Shown: positions 9,116 to 18,615 of the stretch, piece by piece | Numbering within the stretch: the stretch's first letter is position 1 | How the letters are laid out: each line of letters opens with the position of its first letter | Assembly (NCBI GenBank): GCA_003252385.1 | Contig: QKEH01000001.1 | Location: forward strand, 1-59,663 | Length of the DNA: 59,663 bases | Direction of reading: 5' to 3' | From: Bacteroidota bacterium | GTDB taxonomy: Bacteria > Bacteroidota > Bacteroidia > Bacteroidales > UBA10428 | The notes under the pieces: model-generated | Told to the model about the DNA's origin: nothing | Databases searched by the model: none | Seen by the model: only the letters and a program-made list of their open reading frames with translations | Translations under genes and position numbers: made by a program

Positions 9116-11029
9116 ATGGAGAGAATCAGTTTAAGTATGAAAATAAGCCGATTTCTTGGGTATCGATCCATCCTGAAGGACGCTACTTATCATAGCGATT
9201 TCTTACGTGAAGTAGCCCTTATCAACTTCAACCGGTTACGCATATTTGGCTATTTCCTGGCTGTTTTCAGTCTAACGCAGCTTTATAACGATTTTTTCAA
9301 TGGGAATTACTGGAAGGACTACCAGGTTAGTGCCTTTATGTTTCTGGATATCGTCCTGGGCATTATGGCGATTTGGATTTTAATCATAACCCTCTACCGA
9401 AGACCACGTTCCAAAGAACAAATTAAAAAATGGCACATTATTTCTACCTATGTTTATGTGTTCTTACACATACAATGGGGAACTGCCATCTCTCTGGTTG
9501 AAGTAAGCTCGGCAAACGGAGTGCCCACCTATCTGATCGGTGTATTTGCGGCTACTACAGTATTCCTTCTACAATCGCTCCCCATACTTCTGATTCTGAT
9601 TTTCAGCCTGGCATTTCTTTATTCGGGATTGATTTACAACAATATACCTACTGAACAAATTGTGAATCAGTTTGGACAGGTCCCTCCCTTGCTTTGTGTA
9701 GCCTGGATCGTTTCACGTGTATTAATGAACACGCGCATGCATTCCTTTTCGTATCAAAAAGAGGTGGAAATGGCACGGGACAACCTCGACCTTATGGTAA
9801 AGGAAAGAACCGTGGAGTTGGAAGAAGCCAATCTTCTTCTAAAAGATGAAATTCGGGAACGAAAAAAGTACGAACGGAGCCTGAAACGGGAAAAAAAGAA
9901 AGCCGAGGATGCCGATCAACTTAAATCCATCTTTCTTGCGAATATGAGTCATGAGATACGTACCCCGTTAAACGGTATCTTAGGTTTCGGCGATTTGCTT
10001 GACACTCCCAACATCACTGATGCTAAACGATCGAGATACATCAGCATTATAAAACACAACGGCCAGCAGCTTTTAAAAATTATCGATGACATTATGGATA
10101 TTTCCATGATTGAATCCAATCAGCTAAAAGTGAATATTATACCTTTCCGTCTCAAGCACTTATTTCCTCAAGCCCTGGAATTTTTTAACCAGGTAAAACA
10201 TAGTTCCGGGAAGAATGAAATCGCACTTTATAATGAAGGCACTGATCTTCCGGATGAAAAAACCATTGAAAGCGACCCTGTACGCATACAGCAAGTACTC
10301 TACAATTTATTGAACAATGCTATAAAATTCACTCACAAAGGGGAAATACGCTTTGGTGGAAAACTTTCGGAGAACTATGCCCTAATCTATGTTGAGGATA
10401 CCGGCATTGGCGTAACCCCTGAGCAAAGCATTTCCATTTTCGAACGCTTCCGACAAGGACAAGAAAGCACTTCGCGAGAATATGGCGGCACCGGCCTCGG
10501 CCTTTCTATCTCGAAAGGGATTATTGATTTGCTGGAAGGTATGCTCTGGGTAGATTTATCTTATACCGGAGGAGCCCGTTTTTGTTTTGCCATCCATCAG
10601 AAACAAGGCAAGCCCCTTCTCACCGGGCAAAGCCCAAATCAACTGGATAATCTTACTAACTATTGCACCATTATCTCCGACAGGGACAAAAAAGAAGGTC
10701 GTTTCCAGGATTTTTTTGTCAAATATTGGAAATTGAACATGAGACAATTATCCCTTGAGGAAACTAATTTCAGCCTGCCCCATCCGATTAGCGAAATACT
10801 GATACTTGACCTGGGTAAGCCCTACCTTACCGTGCCTGATTCCGTTAGAGAAATCATCCAAAGGAATCCTGAGTCTTACCCAGTCGCACTCGTCCGGAAC
10901 AATCCTTCGCTGCAACAGGAACTCCTGCAACTGGGTTGCGCCAAAGTATACACTTCCCCGTTTAACGCATTGGAGCTTTTTACGGATCTTGCTGAAAAAC
11001 TACAAGAGTCTGCTATTCCGGAGGCCTAG
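9116..11029 (+). CDS. Membrane histidine kinase with degenerate C-terminal receiver
   Basis: A 637-residue sensor. Residues 40-210 hold five to six hydrophobic segments forming an integral membrane sensor with little periplasmic sequence. A coiled coil (about 215-265) leads to the HisKA H-box with His279 ([15 protein letters not shown]) and a HATPase domain (NLLNNAIKF, DTGIGV, GGTGLGLSI). The last 120 residues keep a receiver-like pattern, with Asp565 in LILDLGKP where the acceptor sits. The N-terminal acidic pair is poor (IISDRD), and the conserved Lys of the KPF motif is replaced by Ser614 (YTSPF). This points to a receiver fold that has lost normal phosphotransfer chemistry. It lies 66 bp after the HU/SPOR gene. 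Confidence 0.88.
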   Translation: MERISLSMKISRFLGYRSILKDATYHSDFLREVALINFNRLRIFGYFLAVFSLTQLYNDFFNGNYWKDYQVSAFMFLDIVLGIMAIWILIITLYRRPRSKEQIKKWHIISTYVYVFLHIQWGTAISLVEVSSANGVPTYLIGVFAATTVFLLQSLPILLILIFSLAFLYSGLIYNNIPTEQIVNQFGQVPPLLCVAWIVSRVLMNTRMHSFSYQKEVEMARDNLDLMVKERTVELEEANLLLKDEIRERKKYERSLKREKKKAEDADQLKSIFLANMSHEIRTPLNGILGFGDLLDTPNITDAKRSRYISIIKHNGQQLLKIIDDIMDISMIESNQLKVNIIPFRLKHLFPQALEFFNQVKHSSGKNEIALYNEGTDLPDEKTIESDPVRIQQVLYNLLNNAIKFTHKGEIRFGGKLSENYALIYVEDTGIGVTPEQSISIFERFRQGQESTSREYGGTGLGLSISKGIIDLLEGMLWVDLSYTGGARFCFAIHQKQGKPLLTGQSPNQLDNLTNYCTIISDRDKKEGRFQDFFVKYWKLNMRQLSLEETNFSLPHPISEILILDLGKPYLTVPDSVREIIQRNPESYPVALVRNNPSLQQELLQLGCAKVYTSPFNALELFTDLAEKLQESAIPEA

Positions 11030-11270
11030 GCGCCATCCGTTTGCCACACCTGTCCTCCCTCATCTTCCGGTTAAGCATTACCTTATACCGTGGCTTACAA
11101 AACTTCAAGTTATCAGCATTAGCACCCCGGGGAGGGCGCGCATTAGCTCATAAACCTACTACTATCCAGCTGTTTAAAATTCCATGAATGCCCTGGCTGC
11201 AACTTGAATTTATCGAAGGTAGGCCACCATAAACCGATTACCGGAGAACAACCTAATCCGATACCCGGGA

Positions 11271-13190
11271 TTACTCCAAAAGAACATATCGGTTATTCGT
11301 GAGGTCAGTATCCGGAATTAAAGTCGAACCCAAATGCACCGATTGAATCGTTTTATTACCTGCCGGCAGGTTCACCTGAAGCCGATTGGTGTTCTTCCAC
11401 ACCTCCATCGGATACTCAAATGGCAATCTCGAACCATCGGTAGCGTACAGTTCCAGCAACACAGGGACAGGATAGGCGCCCAGTTTTTCAATGGTCAACG
11501 CAAGCGAATCGGCTTGCTGGATGGCACTCCGAACTGCCAGATCGGGCCAGCCGGAACCAAAAAACCAAGGGGTAATCACCCACTCCAGATCCTTACTGGT
11601 GTGATGCTGTAAGGTGGCAAACAAATCGTATGGGGTGGCATGTTTGTATTGCCAGATTTGAATAAAATCGGAAACCCCTTCCCGAAAAGCAACTTCTCCC
11701 ATATAAGTTTCGAGCATGGCGAAAGCAACGGAAGGTCTTATGTAACTGTAATTCTGGTACATCTGCCCCTTAATGCAATAGGATGGCACCTGAAGGGGAA
11801 CATCCTCGCTGCTTCCTGCCACACGGTTGTATTGCCGAATGAGTTTATCCAAAGAAAAGTATCCTGTTTCCAATTCATCGCTACAAGCCAACGGCAGATA
11901 GGTGGTTAAACCTTCATCCATCCATGAAAACACGTGCTCGTTTATCCCGGTAAGAAAAGGAAAATAGGCATGAGCTATTTCGTGCATGGCGAGATAGACC
12001 GTTGCCGAATGTGTATACATCGCCCCATTGTTCACAATCATCGGGTATTCCATGCCATCGGCCCCGTTGAATACCGTAACTCCGGGATAGGGATATTCCA
12101 CCCCGTAGGACCTTTGGGATAAACTGACAATAATTCTGGCTGCAATTCCAGCGACTTCATAAAAATTAGGCGCCCCTGCGGGATAAGCTGCAGCCACCTG
12201 TACCCGTTTTTCCGATGCCGGATTGGGTTGAACGGAACCTGCATCCCACAGGTACCGATCAGACACCCCAAAAGCAAAATCGGGGACACTATCCGCCTGG
12301 TAATGGTATACCGATTTTCGATGTTTCTTGCTCCAGCTCCCCGAATGCAAAGCTTCTGGCGTTAGCACTGATACAATGGTATCGGAGGTCTCCGCCAGGG
12401 AGAGTTGTCGGATAAGCTCTTCGGTGAGGATTTCGGAACGGTTCAGCCACTGCCCGGTTGCCCATACCATATAGGAAGCCGGCACCCGGATTCGAACATC
12501 AAACGAGTTGCAATCGTTATAAAACTCGTTGGTACCCGTGTAGGGGATTTCATCCCATCCATCCAGATCGTCGTATACCGCCACCTGCGGATACCAAAGA
12601 GCTACCAGGTAAGTTCCTTTATGGTACTTTCCGTAACGACGAACCGGTTCCTGCGGCACGGTAAATGCCCAATGCAGTTCCAGCTTCACGCTTTGTCCCG
12701 GAAGCAGGGGTTGGTCCAGATAAATGCGAACTACCGTGCCCTTGGTTACAACTGCTGCCGGGTTATTTCGTAGCAAGTCGTCCCCCTTGAGAAGGACCCG
12801 TAAAACCTCTACCCCACTATGTACCACCCCGGCACTCACCGGATCATCGCGAATTGCTCCTGTCTTATTGATATTCTGATACACCCGCAACACCAGCCAC
12901 ATCAAGGTATCCTGGCTGTTGTTCCTATAATCGATTATTGACTGCCCCTGCAATTTGCCATTCCGGGGATTAAAATCCACCTCGATAGAATACGCCGTGC
13001 GATTCTGAAAATAAGCAGCACCTGGTACGCCCTCATAGGTTCGGGTTCCCTGCTTCACCGCACGCTGAAAGCTCAGAGGAATATACTCCTGTGCATACGT
13101 CCATCCAAGAACCCCTGAGAGCAATATACCAACCAATACTCGTACCATCGACAATAACTGTTGACCGTAAAACGGGAGCCTGAAGTTCAA
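11271..13190 (-). CDS. M1-family (aminopeptidase N-like) metallopeptidase, exported
   Basis: A zinc peptidase of the gluzincin type. It carries HEIAH followed 18 residues later by the Glu of SWMDEG, the HExxH-x18-E zinc signature of M1. A GMEYPM segment stands where M1 enzymes have the GxMEN exopeptidase motif; it is not an exact match, so strict aminopeptidase activity is uncertain. The N-terminal beta-rich domain and the C-terminal beta domain fit the family. A signal peptide is clearest if translation starts at the internal Met at 13148 (MVRVLVGILLSGVLGWTYA), so the listed start may be 14 codons too long. It is divergent from the barrel gene by 59 bp. Confidence 0.85.
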   Translation of the reverse strand: MNFRLPFYGQQLLSMVRVLVGILLSGVLGWTYAQEYIPLSFQRAVKQGTRTYEGVPGAAYFQNRTAYSIEVDFNPRNGKLQGQSIIDYRNNSQDTLMWLVLRVYQNINKTGAIRDDPVSAGVVHSGVEVLRVLLKGDDLLRNNPAAVVTKGTVVRIYLDQPLLPGQSVKLELHWAFTVPQEPVRRYGKYHKGTYLVALWYPQVAVYDDLDGWDEIPYTGTNEFYNDCNSFDVRIRVPASYMVWATGQWLNRSEILTEELIRQLSLAETSDTIVSVLTPEALHSGSWSKKHRKSVYHYQADSVPDFAFGVSDRYLWDAGSVQPNPASEKRVQVAAAYPAGAPNFYEVAGIAARIIVSLSQRSYGVEYPYPGVTVFNGADGMEYPMIVNNGAMYTHSATVYLAMHEIAHAYFPFLTGINEHVFSWMDEGLTTYLPLACSDELETGYFSLDKLIRQYNRVAGSSEDVPLQVPSYCIKGQMYQNYSYIRPSVAFAMLETYMGEVAFREGVSDFIQIWQYKHATPYDLFATLQHHTSKDLEWVITPWFFGSGWPDLAVRSAIQQADSLALTIEKLGAYPVPVLLELYATDGSRLPFEYPMEVWKNTNRLQVNLPAGNKTIQSVHLGSTLIPDTDLTNNRYVLLE

Positions 13191-13249
13191 AAAAAAGCAC
13201 CATATTGCAAAATATTGCGTAATTTCTGCTGCCGTATTTTATTCTCGCC

Positions 13250-14620
13250 ATGAACTATTGTGCCAAAAGCTTTTTCATGCTCATTTCTCTGTGGGTATTG
13301 GTTCTGCCCAGCTTCGGAACCGAAACCGATTCTACACAATTTGAAATTCAACAAAGTGATGCACATCCCAAAAGTGGATGGTCGTTTGGCGGTATTCCGG
13401 CACTGGCGTACGATAGTGATCTGGGCTTTCTGTACGGAGCCATTCTCGAAGTTTGGGACTATGGCAACGGAACCAAATACCCTCGTTACGATCATTCGTT
13501 CTACATGGAATACTCCCGCACTACCAAAGGAAGTGGTATTGCACAAATTGTTTACGATTCACCTTCGTTGATTAAAGGTCTGAGAACCATAGGAGAGCTC
13601 AGCTTCCTTACGGAACAGGCACTTGATTTTTATGGTTTCAATGGCTACCGTTCCGGCTATGAATCACGGCTTGAAGACGACTCCCCCGATAACCCCGACT
13701 ACTTGTCGCGCCTGTACTACAGGCAATCCCGGGAAATGCTCCGGATACGAAGCGACTTTCAGGGCCGTTTCTTTAACCCCAGGCTCCAATGGGTGACAGG
13801 TTTCACCTATTATAGTATCCACCTCGACACGATAGATACCCCCCGGCTTAATAAAGGCAGACCCGATAACGAACAGCTGCCTTATATTGACGGCGGCTTG
13901 TACGGAAAATACGCGTACACCTGGAAGCTGATCCCTGAAGATCAAATACACGGTGGCTCCACAGCCCTTCTGAAGGCAGGGCTTATTTACGATACCCGGG
14001 ATAACGAAGCCAATCCGATGAAAGGATTCTGGACCGAGGCAGTCCTGCATTGGGCTCCTCCCTTACCGGATGCCGGCATTTCGGGCTTTGGTAAACTATC
14101 GGTAGTACACCGGCACTATTTCAGCCTGGTGCCCAACCGGTTTTCTTTAGTTTACCGCCTTGCCTGGCAATCCAAACTTTGGGGAACTATTCCGCATTAC
14201 CTGCTTCCGGTAGTTTTGAATGGAGGCACAGCCAAAGACCGCGATGGTGTGGGTGGCGCAAAAACCGCACGCGGAATTCTGCGAAACCGGATAGTTGGAG
14301 ACCATGTACTGTACGGAAATTTAGAATTGCGATGGAAAATCCTGCGTACCACGCTATTTAAAAAGGATTTCTATTTAGCCCTCAGTGCATTCTCCGATTT
14401 TGGGCGAACCTTTGGCGAATACCCGCTGGATACGCATCAGGTACCCGCCGAATTCCAACACCTCTTCCCCAATACCGGGGAACACCTTCACCTGAGCTAT
14501 GGTGCCGGAATCCACCTAGCTATGAACGAAAACTTTGTAGTAGCTGTCGATCAGGGTTATGCAATGGATCCACGTGATGGAGATCAGGGCTTATACATTG
14601 GCATGAATTGGTTATTTTAG
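13250..14620 (+). CDS. Outer-membrane Omp85/surface-antigen (D15)-type barrel without POTRA
   Basis: 456 residues with a signal peptide (MNYCAKSFFMLISLWVLVLP...). The C-terminal half shows the Omp85-superfamily signature: GLIYDTRDNEANPMKGFW, a canonical YDTRDn-x-NP-x-KG strand pair, and later ARGILRNRIVGDHVLYGNLELRW, like the L6-type region and following strands. There is no room for the POTRA repeats found in BamA/TamA, so this is a short, barrel-only member whose substrate is unknown. It probably shares a promoter region with the divergent M1 peptidase. It ends in LF, consistent with a terminal aromatic barrel strand. Confidence 0.8.
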   Translation: MNYCAKSFFMLISLWVLVLPSFGTETDSTQFEIQQSDAHPKSGWSFGGIPALAYDSDLGFLYGAILEVWDYGNGTKYPRYDHSFYMEYSRTTKGSGIAQIVYDSPSLIKGLRTIGELSFLTEQALDFYGFNGYRSGYESRLEDDSPDNPDYLSRLYYRQSREMLRIRSDFQGRFFNPRLQWVTGFTYYSIHLDTIDTPRLNKGRPDNEQLPYIDGGLYGKYAYTWKLIPEDQIHGGSTALLKAGLIYDTRDNEANPMKGFWTEAVLHWAPPLPDAGISGFGKLSVVHRHYFSLVPNRFSLVYRLAWQSKLWGTIPHYLLPVVLNGGTAKDRDGVGGAKTARGILRNRIVGDHVLYGNLELRWKILRTTLFKKDFYLALSAFSDFGRTFGEYPLDTHQVPAEFQHLFPNTGEHLHLSYGAGIHLAMNENFVVAVDQGYAMDPRDGDQGLYIGMNWLF

Positions 14621-14678
14621 CAAAACACTATGCAGGGCATACTGACTGCGGGTTGACAACAACAGACATCACCACATC

Positions 14679-15947
14679 ATGACTACTCAGCAGACCATTA
14701 GGAAAGATTTCCAGTTCTACAAGTTCTGTTTGTATGGTTTTCTAAAAAACCAACGCTTCTATGAGCCCTTCTTACTACTGATCTTTCTTCAAACCAAAGG
14801 ACTTTCCTTTTCCCAGATCGGTACCCTGTATTCGATCCGGTTTATTCTTCGTGCCCTTTTTGAAATACCCAGTGGCCTGCTGGCCGATGCTTTGGGCCGA
14901 AAAGGCATCATGCTTTTTGCCTATGCAATGTACATTGGCTCCTTTTTGGGCTACTACCTAGCTAACACCTACTACTGGCTCTGGATACCTACTGCACTTT
15001 TTGCCCTGGGCGATGCCTTCCGAACCGGCACACACAAAGCCATGATTTTTGAATACCTGAAACACAATGGCATGGAGAATTTGAAAGTAGCCTATTACGG
15101 CCATACCCGATCCTGGTCGCAAACCGGGTCGGCTATATCATCGCTGGTTGCTATGCTGCTCATCTTAGCCAGCCATAACTACAATGTTATTTTTCTATAT
15201 TCCTTAATTCCTTATCTGCTCGGGTTTGTTTTGCTGGCATCGTACCCTTCCTATTTGGAAGGAACTGATTCCCTTACCCATCCCGATAAAAAACCACCTA
15301 CCCTAGTTATGGTTTTTAAGGATATGGTTTCCTCCTTTCGCTCCCTTTCATCGCTGCGTTTGAGTATGAACGTATCTTCCTTCACCGGATTTTATTTTGC
15401 AGCAAAGGATTACCTACAGGTCTTTCTAAGCCTGTCGGTGGCATCGATACCTATTATTGCAAACTATTCCGGCTCCGTACAGGAAAAGGAAGTACTTCTA
15501 ATTGGCCCTGCCTATTTTGTTATCTATTTATTTACTGCATTGGCATCGCTCAAGAGCAGTAAGTTGTGCAGCCTTTTCTCCTCATATGGCCGCTACATGA
15601 ACCTGCTTCTGCTTGGGGGACTGGCTTGCAGCCTGGTAGCCGGCTTGCTTTCCGGAATGAAATTATCCCTATGGGCTTCATGTTGTTTTATTCTGATATT
15701 GGCCATAGAAAATGCCCGTCGCCCGGCCGGCGTAGCCCTGATGGCCGAAAGTTTTAATCCCAGGATTCTGGCCACTGTGCTTTCCATTGAATCCCAGTTG
15801 AGTTCAGTTCTGGCATCGGGGTTGAGCCTTATCATTGGAATCCTGGCCGACCGTATTGGCCCGGGATATGCGCTGTCGGGAAGTGCTTTGTTATTGCTAC
15901 TTTTGTACCCGCTTATCAGAATAAAATATTCAAGCTCATTTTCATGA
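14679..15947 (+). CDS. MFS transporter
   Basis: A 422-residue inner-membrane carrier with about 12 hydrophobic segments. The loop between TM2 and TM3 carries LLADALGRKGIM, a good MFS motif A. After it, AMYIGSFLGYY and later helices follow the usual pattern, and there is a central cytosolic loop around residues 190-215 (TDSLTHPDKKPP). The substrate is unknown; it resembles the drug/metabolite exporter side of the superfamily. Its stop overlaps the start of the WbuC cupin gene by 4 bp (ATGA), so the two are translationally coupled. Confidence 0.88.
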   Translation: MTTQQTIRKDFQFYKFCLYGFLKNQRFYEPFLLLIFLQTKGLSFSQIGTLYSIRFILRALFEIPSGLLADALGRKGIMLFAYAMYIGSFLGYYLANTYYWLWIPTALFALGDAFRTGTHKAMIFEYLKHNGMENLKVAYYGHTRSWSQTGSAISSLVAMLLILASHNYNVIFLYSLIPYLLGFVLLASYPSYLEGTDSLTHPDKKPPTLVMVFKDMVSSFRSLSSLRLSMNVSSFTGFYFAAKDYLQVFLSLSVASIPIIANYSGSVQEKEVLLIGPAYFVIYLFTALASLKSSKLCSLFSSYGRYMNLLLLGGLACSLVAGLLSGMKLSLWASCCFILILAIENARRPAGVALMAESFNPRILATVLSIESQLSSVLASGLSLIIGILADRIGPGYALSGSALLLLLLYPLIRIKYSSSFS

Positions 15948-16420
15948 TTGAGATCAACAACCAACTACTGGACACACTGGCACAGCAAGCCAGTGCTTCG
16001 CCTCGGAAACGTAAAAACCACAATTTCCATCCTGAAGCCGGCGACCCGATTCAGCGCATGCTAAACGCCTTAAATCCGGGAACATACGTACAACCTCATC
16101 GCCATATCTCCCCGTTGAAACGCGAAGTCTTTATCCTGCTCCGAGGCCGAATTGCCGTTCTGGAATTCGATGACCGGGGTGCCATTACCGGACACACCAT
16201 CCTGGATGCGCGCACCGGCAACCTGGGTGTGGAAATAACCAACGGTGCCTGGCATACCCTTGTGGTATTGGAAGAGAACAGCATCGTGTACGAAATCAAA
16301 GATGGCCCATATTTCCCGGTCGACGACAAAAACTTTGCACCCTGGGCTCCATCCGAAAACGCTCCGGGAAACCAGTGCGAGCAATACTTAAATCACTTGC
16401 TTCTGCAGCTGCCGTTGTAA
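15944..16420 (+). CDS. WbuC-family cupin protein
   Basis: A 158-residue cupin matching the WbuC family: an N-terminal RKRKNHNFHP segment, then NPGTYVQPHRHISPLKREVFILLRG, which supplies the cupin metal-type histidines and Glu, and a C-terminal NGAWHTLVVLEE motif. WbuC genes usually lie in O-antigen clusters and are thought to bind metal and perhaps a sugar derivative; the reaction is not known. Here it is coupled to an MFS exporter rather than to glycosyltransferases. The length is typical. Confidence 0.8.
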   Translation: MIEINNQLLDTLAQQASASPRKRKNHNFHPEAGDPIQRMLNALNPGTYVQPHRHISPLKREVFILLRGRIAVLEFDDRGAITGHTILDARTGNLGVEITNGAWHTLVVLEENSIVYEIKDGPYFPVDDKNFAPWAPSENAPGNQCEQYLNHLLLQLPL

Positions 16421-16445
16421 CCCCGTAACCGGCAGCCACAATTGA

Positions 16446-16476
16446 TTTGCACCGTGGGTCGATTATACTACCTTTG
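16446..16476 (+). promoter_or_regulatory. Bacteroidota promoter of hisS (TTTG -N19- TAnnTTTG)
   Basis: TTTG at 16446-16449, then 19 bases, then TACCTTTG at 16469-16476. Both boxes and the spacing fit the Bacteroidota housekeeping promoter. Transcription would begin a few bases downstream, leaving a short leader before the hisS ATG at 16497. It is the best complete promoter seen in the window. Confidence 0.7.
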
Positions 16477-16496
16477 TAGCGCTCAAAAAAAGAACT

Positions 16497-17873
16497 ATGC
16501 AAAAACCTGCTATTCCCAAAGGAACACGCGATTTTACTCCATCGGAAATGTTGCGGCGTGAGTATATTTTCAATACCATTAAAACGGTATTTAAGAAGTA
16601 CGGGTACGCCCCCATCGAGACACCGGCCATGGAAAACCTATCGACACTCCTGGGAAAATACGGCGAGGAAGGCGATAAGCTGCTTTTCAAGATTTTAAAT
16701 TCCGGCGATTTCCTGCAGAAAGCAGACAATACCATGGTGGCGAACAATGACAGTACCCGCTTTGCCTTACAAATTTCAGAAAAAGGACTCCGGTACGATC
16801 TGACCGTGCCCTTTGCCCGCTTTGTGGTACAGCACCGCAACGAAATCAGTTTTCCGTTTAAACGCTACCAGATACAGCCGGTTTGGCGCGCCGATCGCCC
16901 ACAGAAAGGCCGATATCGTGAGTTCTTCCAGTGCGACGCCGATGTGGTAGGCAGCGATGCCCTGATCAATGAGTTGGAACTGATTCAAATTATCGAAGAA
17001 GTATTCGGCCTGCTTAAAATGGAGGTTACCCTGAAACTGAACAACCGGAAAATTTTGGCGGGCATTGCAGAAATGATTGGCCTTCCGGATCGTTTGACCG
17101 ACATTACGGTTGCTATCGATAAAATAGAAAAAATAGGCCTCGAAAAGGTTGTTGAAGAGTTATTGCAGAAAGAGCTGCCCCCGGATTCGGTTCAAAAGCT
17201 GATCCCTTTCCTGAATATGCAGGGAGACAACACCCGGAAACTACAAACCCTTAAAAACCTGTTGAAGGAATCTGCAATTGGTTCAAAGGGGCTTGAGGAG
17301 ATCGAAACCGTTCTTTTCCTTTCCAGAGAAGTGGGTGTGCAATTAACTATTGTATTTGACCTTACCCTGGCACGCGGTTTAAACTATTACACCGGAGCCA
17401 TTATGGAGGTTAAAGCAAACGATGTAGCCATTGGCAGTATTTGCGGTGGCGGACGTTACGATAACCTCACCGGAATTTTCGGAATGCCCGATGTTTCGGG
17501 CGTAGGAATTTCCTTTGGAGCCGACCGCATCTACGATGTATTGAATCAGTTGAACCTTTACCCCGACCATGTAGAAACCGCTACCCGGCTTCTTATTCTG
17601 TGTTTTGGCGAGAAGGAGCAACTCCATGGGCTAAAATTGCTTCAAGCTCTCCGAAAAGCCGGTGTGCAAGCAGAAATACATCCCGATTTGGCCAAGCTTA
17701 AAAAACAAATGACCTATGCGAACAACCGAGGCATCCCATTTGTTTTATTGGTAGGCGAAGATGAAATAACTTCGAACACCTACACCCTGAAAAATATGCA
17801 AAGCGGCGATCAGAGCCAGCTTACCCTACCCGGGATCATTGAAAAGCTCAACCAAAACGAAGACGCTATTTAA
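16497..17873 (+). CDS. hisS: Histidine-tRNA ligase
   Basis: A class II aminoacyl-tRNA synthetase of 458 residues. Motif 1 region near KGTRDFTP; motif 2 with [17 protein letters not shown]; the histidine-specific [15 protein letters not shown] and [13 protein letters not shown] motifs; motif 3 with [13 protein letters not shown]; and a C-terminal alpha/beta anticodon-binding domain starting near residue 365. Length and motif order are normal. A good promoter lies directly upstream, and the gene is followed after 46 bp by the SOD-like gene, which may be read through from it. Confidence 0.97.
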   Translation: MQKPAIPKGTRDFTPSEMLRREYIFNTIKTVFKKYGYAPIETPAMENLSTLLGKYGEEGDKLLFKILNSGDFLQKADNTMVANNDSTRFALQISEKGLRYDLTVPFARFVVQHRNEISFPFKRYQIQPVWRADRPQKGRYREFFQCDADVVGSDALINELELIQIIEEVFGLLKMEVTLKLNNRKILAGIAEMIGLPDRLTDITVAIDKIEKIGLEKVVEELLQKELPPDSVQKLIPFLNMQGDNTRKLQTLKNLLKESAIGSKGLEEIETVLFLSREVGVQLTIVFDLTLARGLNYYTGAIMEVKANDVAIGSICGGGRYDNLTGIFGMPDVSGVGISFGADRIYDVLNQLNLYPDHVETATRLLILCFGEKEQLHGLKLLQALRKAGVQAEIHPDLAKLKKQMTYANNRGIPFVLLVGEDEITSNTYTLKNMQSGDQSQLTLPGIIEKLNQNEDAI

Positions 17874-17919
17874 AAATTTAGTAAGTTTGAAGCTGGATTG
17901 AAAAGACTAACAATACGTT

Positions 17920-18615
17920 ATGAATAAGCGTGATTTCATAAAAGCAGGGGTAGTCAGTTCCATTGCGCTGTTAAGCAGCCCGGTATGGGGCAAAGCAGTA
18001 ATGAATCGCAAAACGAAGATTTTTACACTGCCGACTTTACCTTATACCTTCGAGAGCCTCGAACCACAGTTTGACGGCCGAAGGTTGCAAGAACTTTACA
18101 CGTATCATCAACAACTCAATACCCGTTTCAATACAGAGTATCAAGCAACCGGCACCCCTCTGAGAACGGTTCGCGACATACTGCGGCAACCCAGTCATTT
18201 TTCCCAACGCTTTATTGCCTTAAGCAGCGAATACCTGAACTATAAAATATTCTGGAGATCACTTTCTCCCAACAGCTCGGGCCGACCCTCCGGAGATGTT
18301 CAAAAAGCCATTCTCTCCAGCTTTGGTTCTGTTGAAAATCTGAAAATGACCTTCTCGGCTCAGGCAGTAAATTGCCAGGATACCGACTGGCTGTGGTTGG
18401 TTGATACCCGGAACCAACTCAGCGTAGTAGCGACCTCCCAAACCCAAAATCCCTTCCTGCGCACGCTTCCCGACACCCAACGGGGGTATCCTCTGCTGGG
18501 CATTCCGCTTGCCTATCGGGGTATTCGCAGCAACGATGACTATCTGCAGGCCTTCTGGCAGGTGGCCAATTGGGACACCGTAACTTATAAACTCAAAAAC
18601 AGTAACCAGATTTGA
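17920..18615 (+). CDS. Exported superoxide-dismutase-fold protein lacking all metal ligands
   Basis: 231 residues. Residues 1-26 form a signal peptide with a KRDFIKAG start, close to a twin-arginine motif (Lys-Arg instead of Arg-Arg). From FTLPTLPYTFESLEP the sequence aligns without gaps to Fe/Mn superoxide dismutase and keeps the LSPN-x3-RPSG and DWLWLVD landmarks and the AFWQVANWD C-terminal helix. The four iron/manganese ligands are not kept. By my alignment the first His is Leu59, the second (NHxxxW) is Tyr108, the Asp of the DVWEH motif is Pro196 and its His is Arg200. It therefore should not bind metal at the classical site or dismutate superoxide; a binding or structural role is inferred. 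Its stop overlaps the next gene's TTG start. Confidence 0.8.
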   Translation: MNKRDFIKAGVVSSIALLSSPVWGKAVMNRKTKIFTLPTLPYTFESLEPQFDGRRLQELYTYHQQLNTRFNTEYQATGTPLRTVRDILRQPSHFSQRFIALSSEYLNYKIFWRSLSPNSSGRPSGDVQKAILSSFGSVENLKMTFSAQAVNCQDTDWLWLVDTRNQLSVVATSQTQNPFLRTLPDTQRGYPLLGIPLAYRGIRSNDDYLQAFWQVANWDTVTYKLKNSNQI

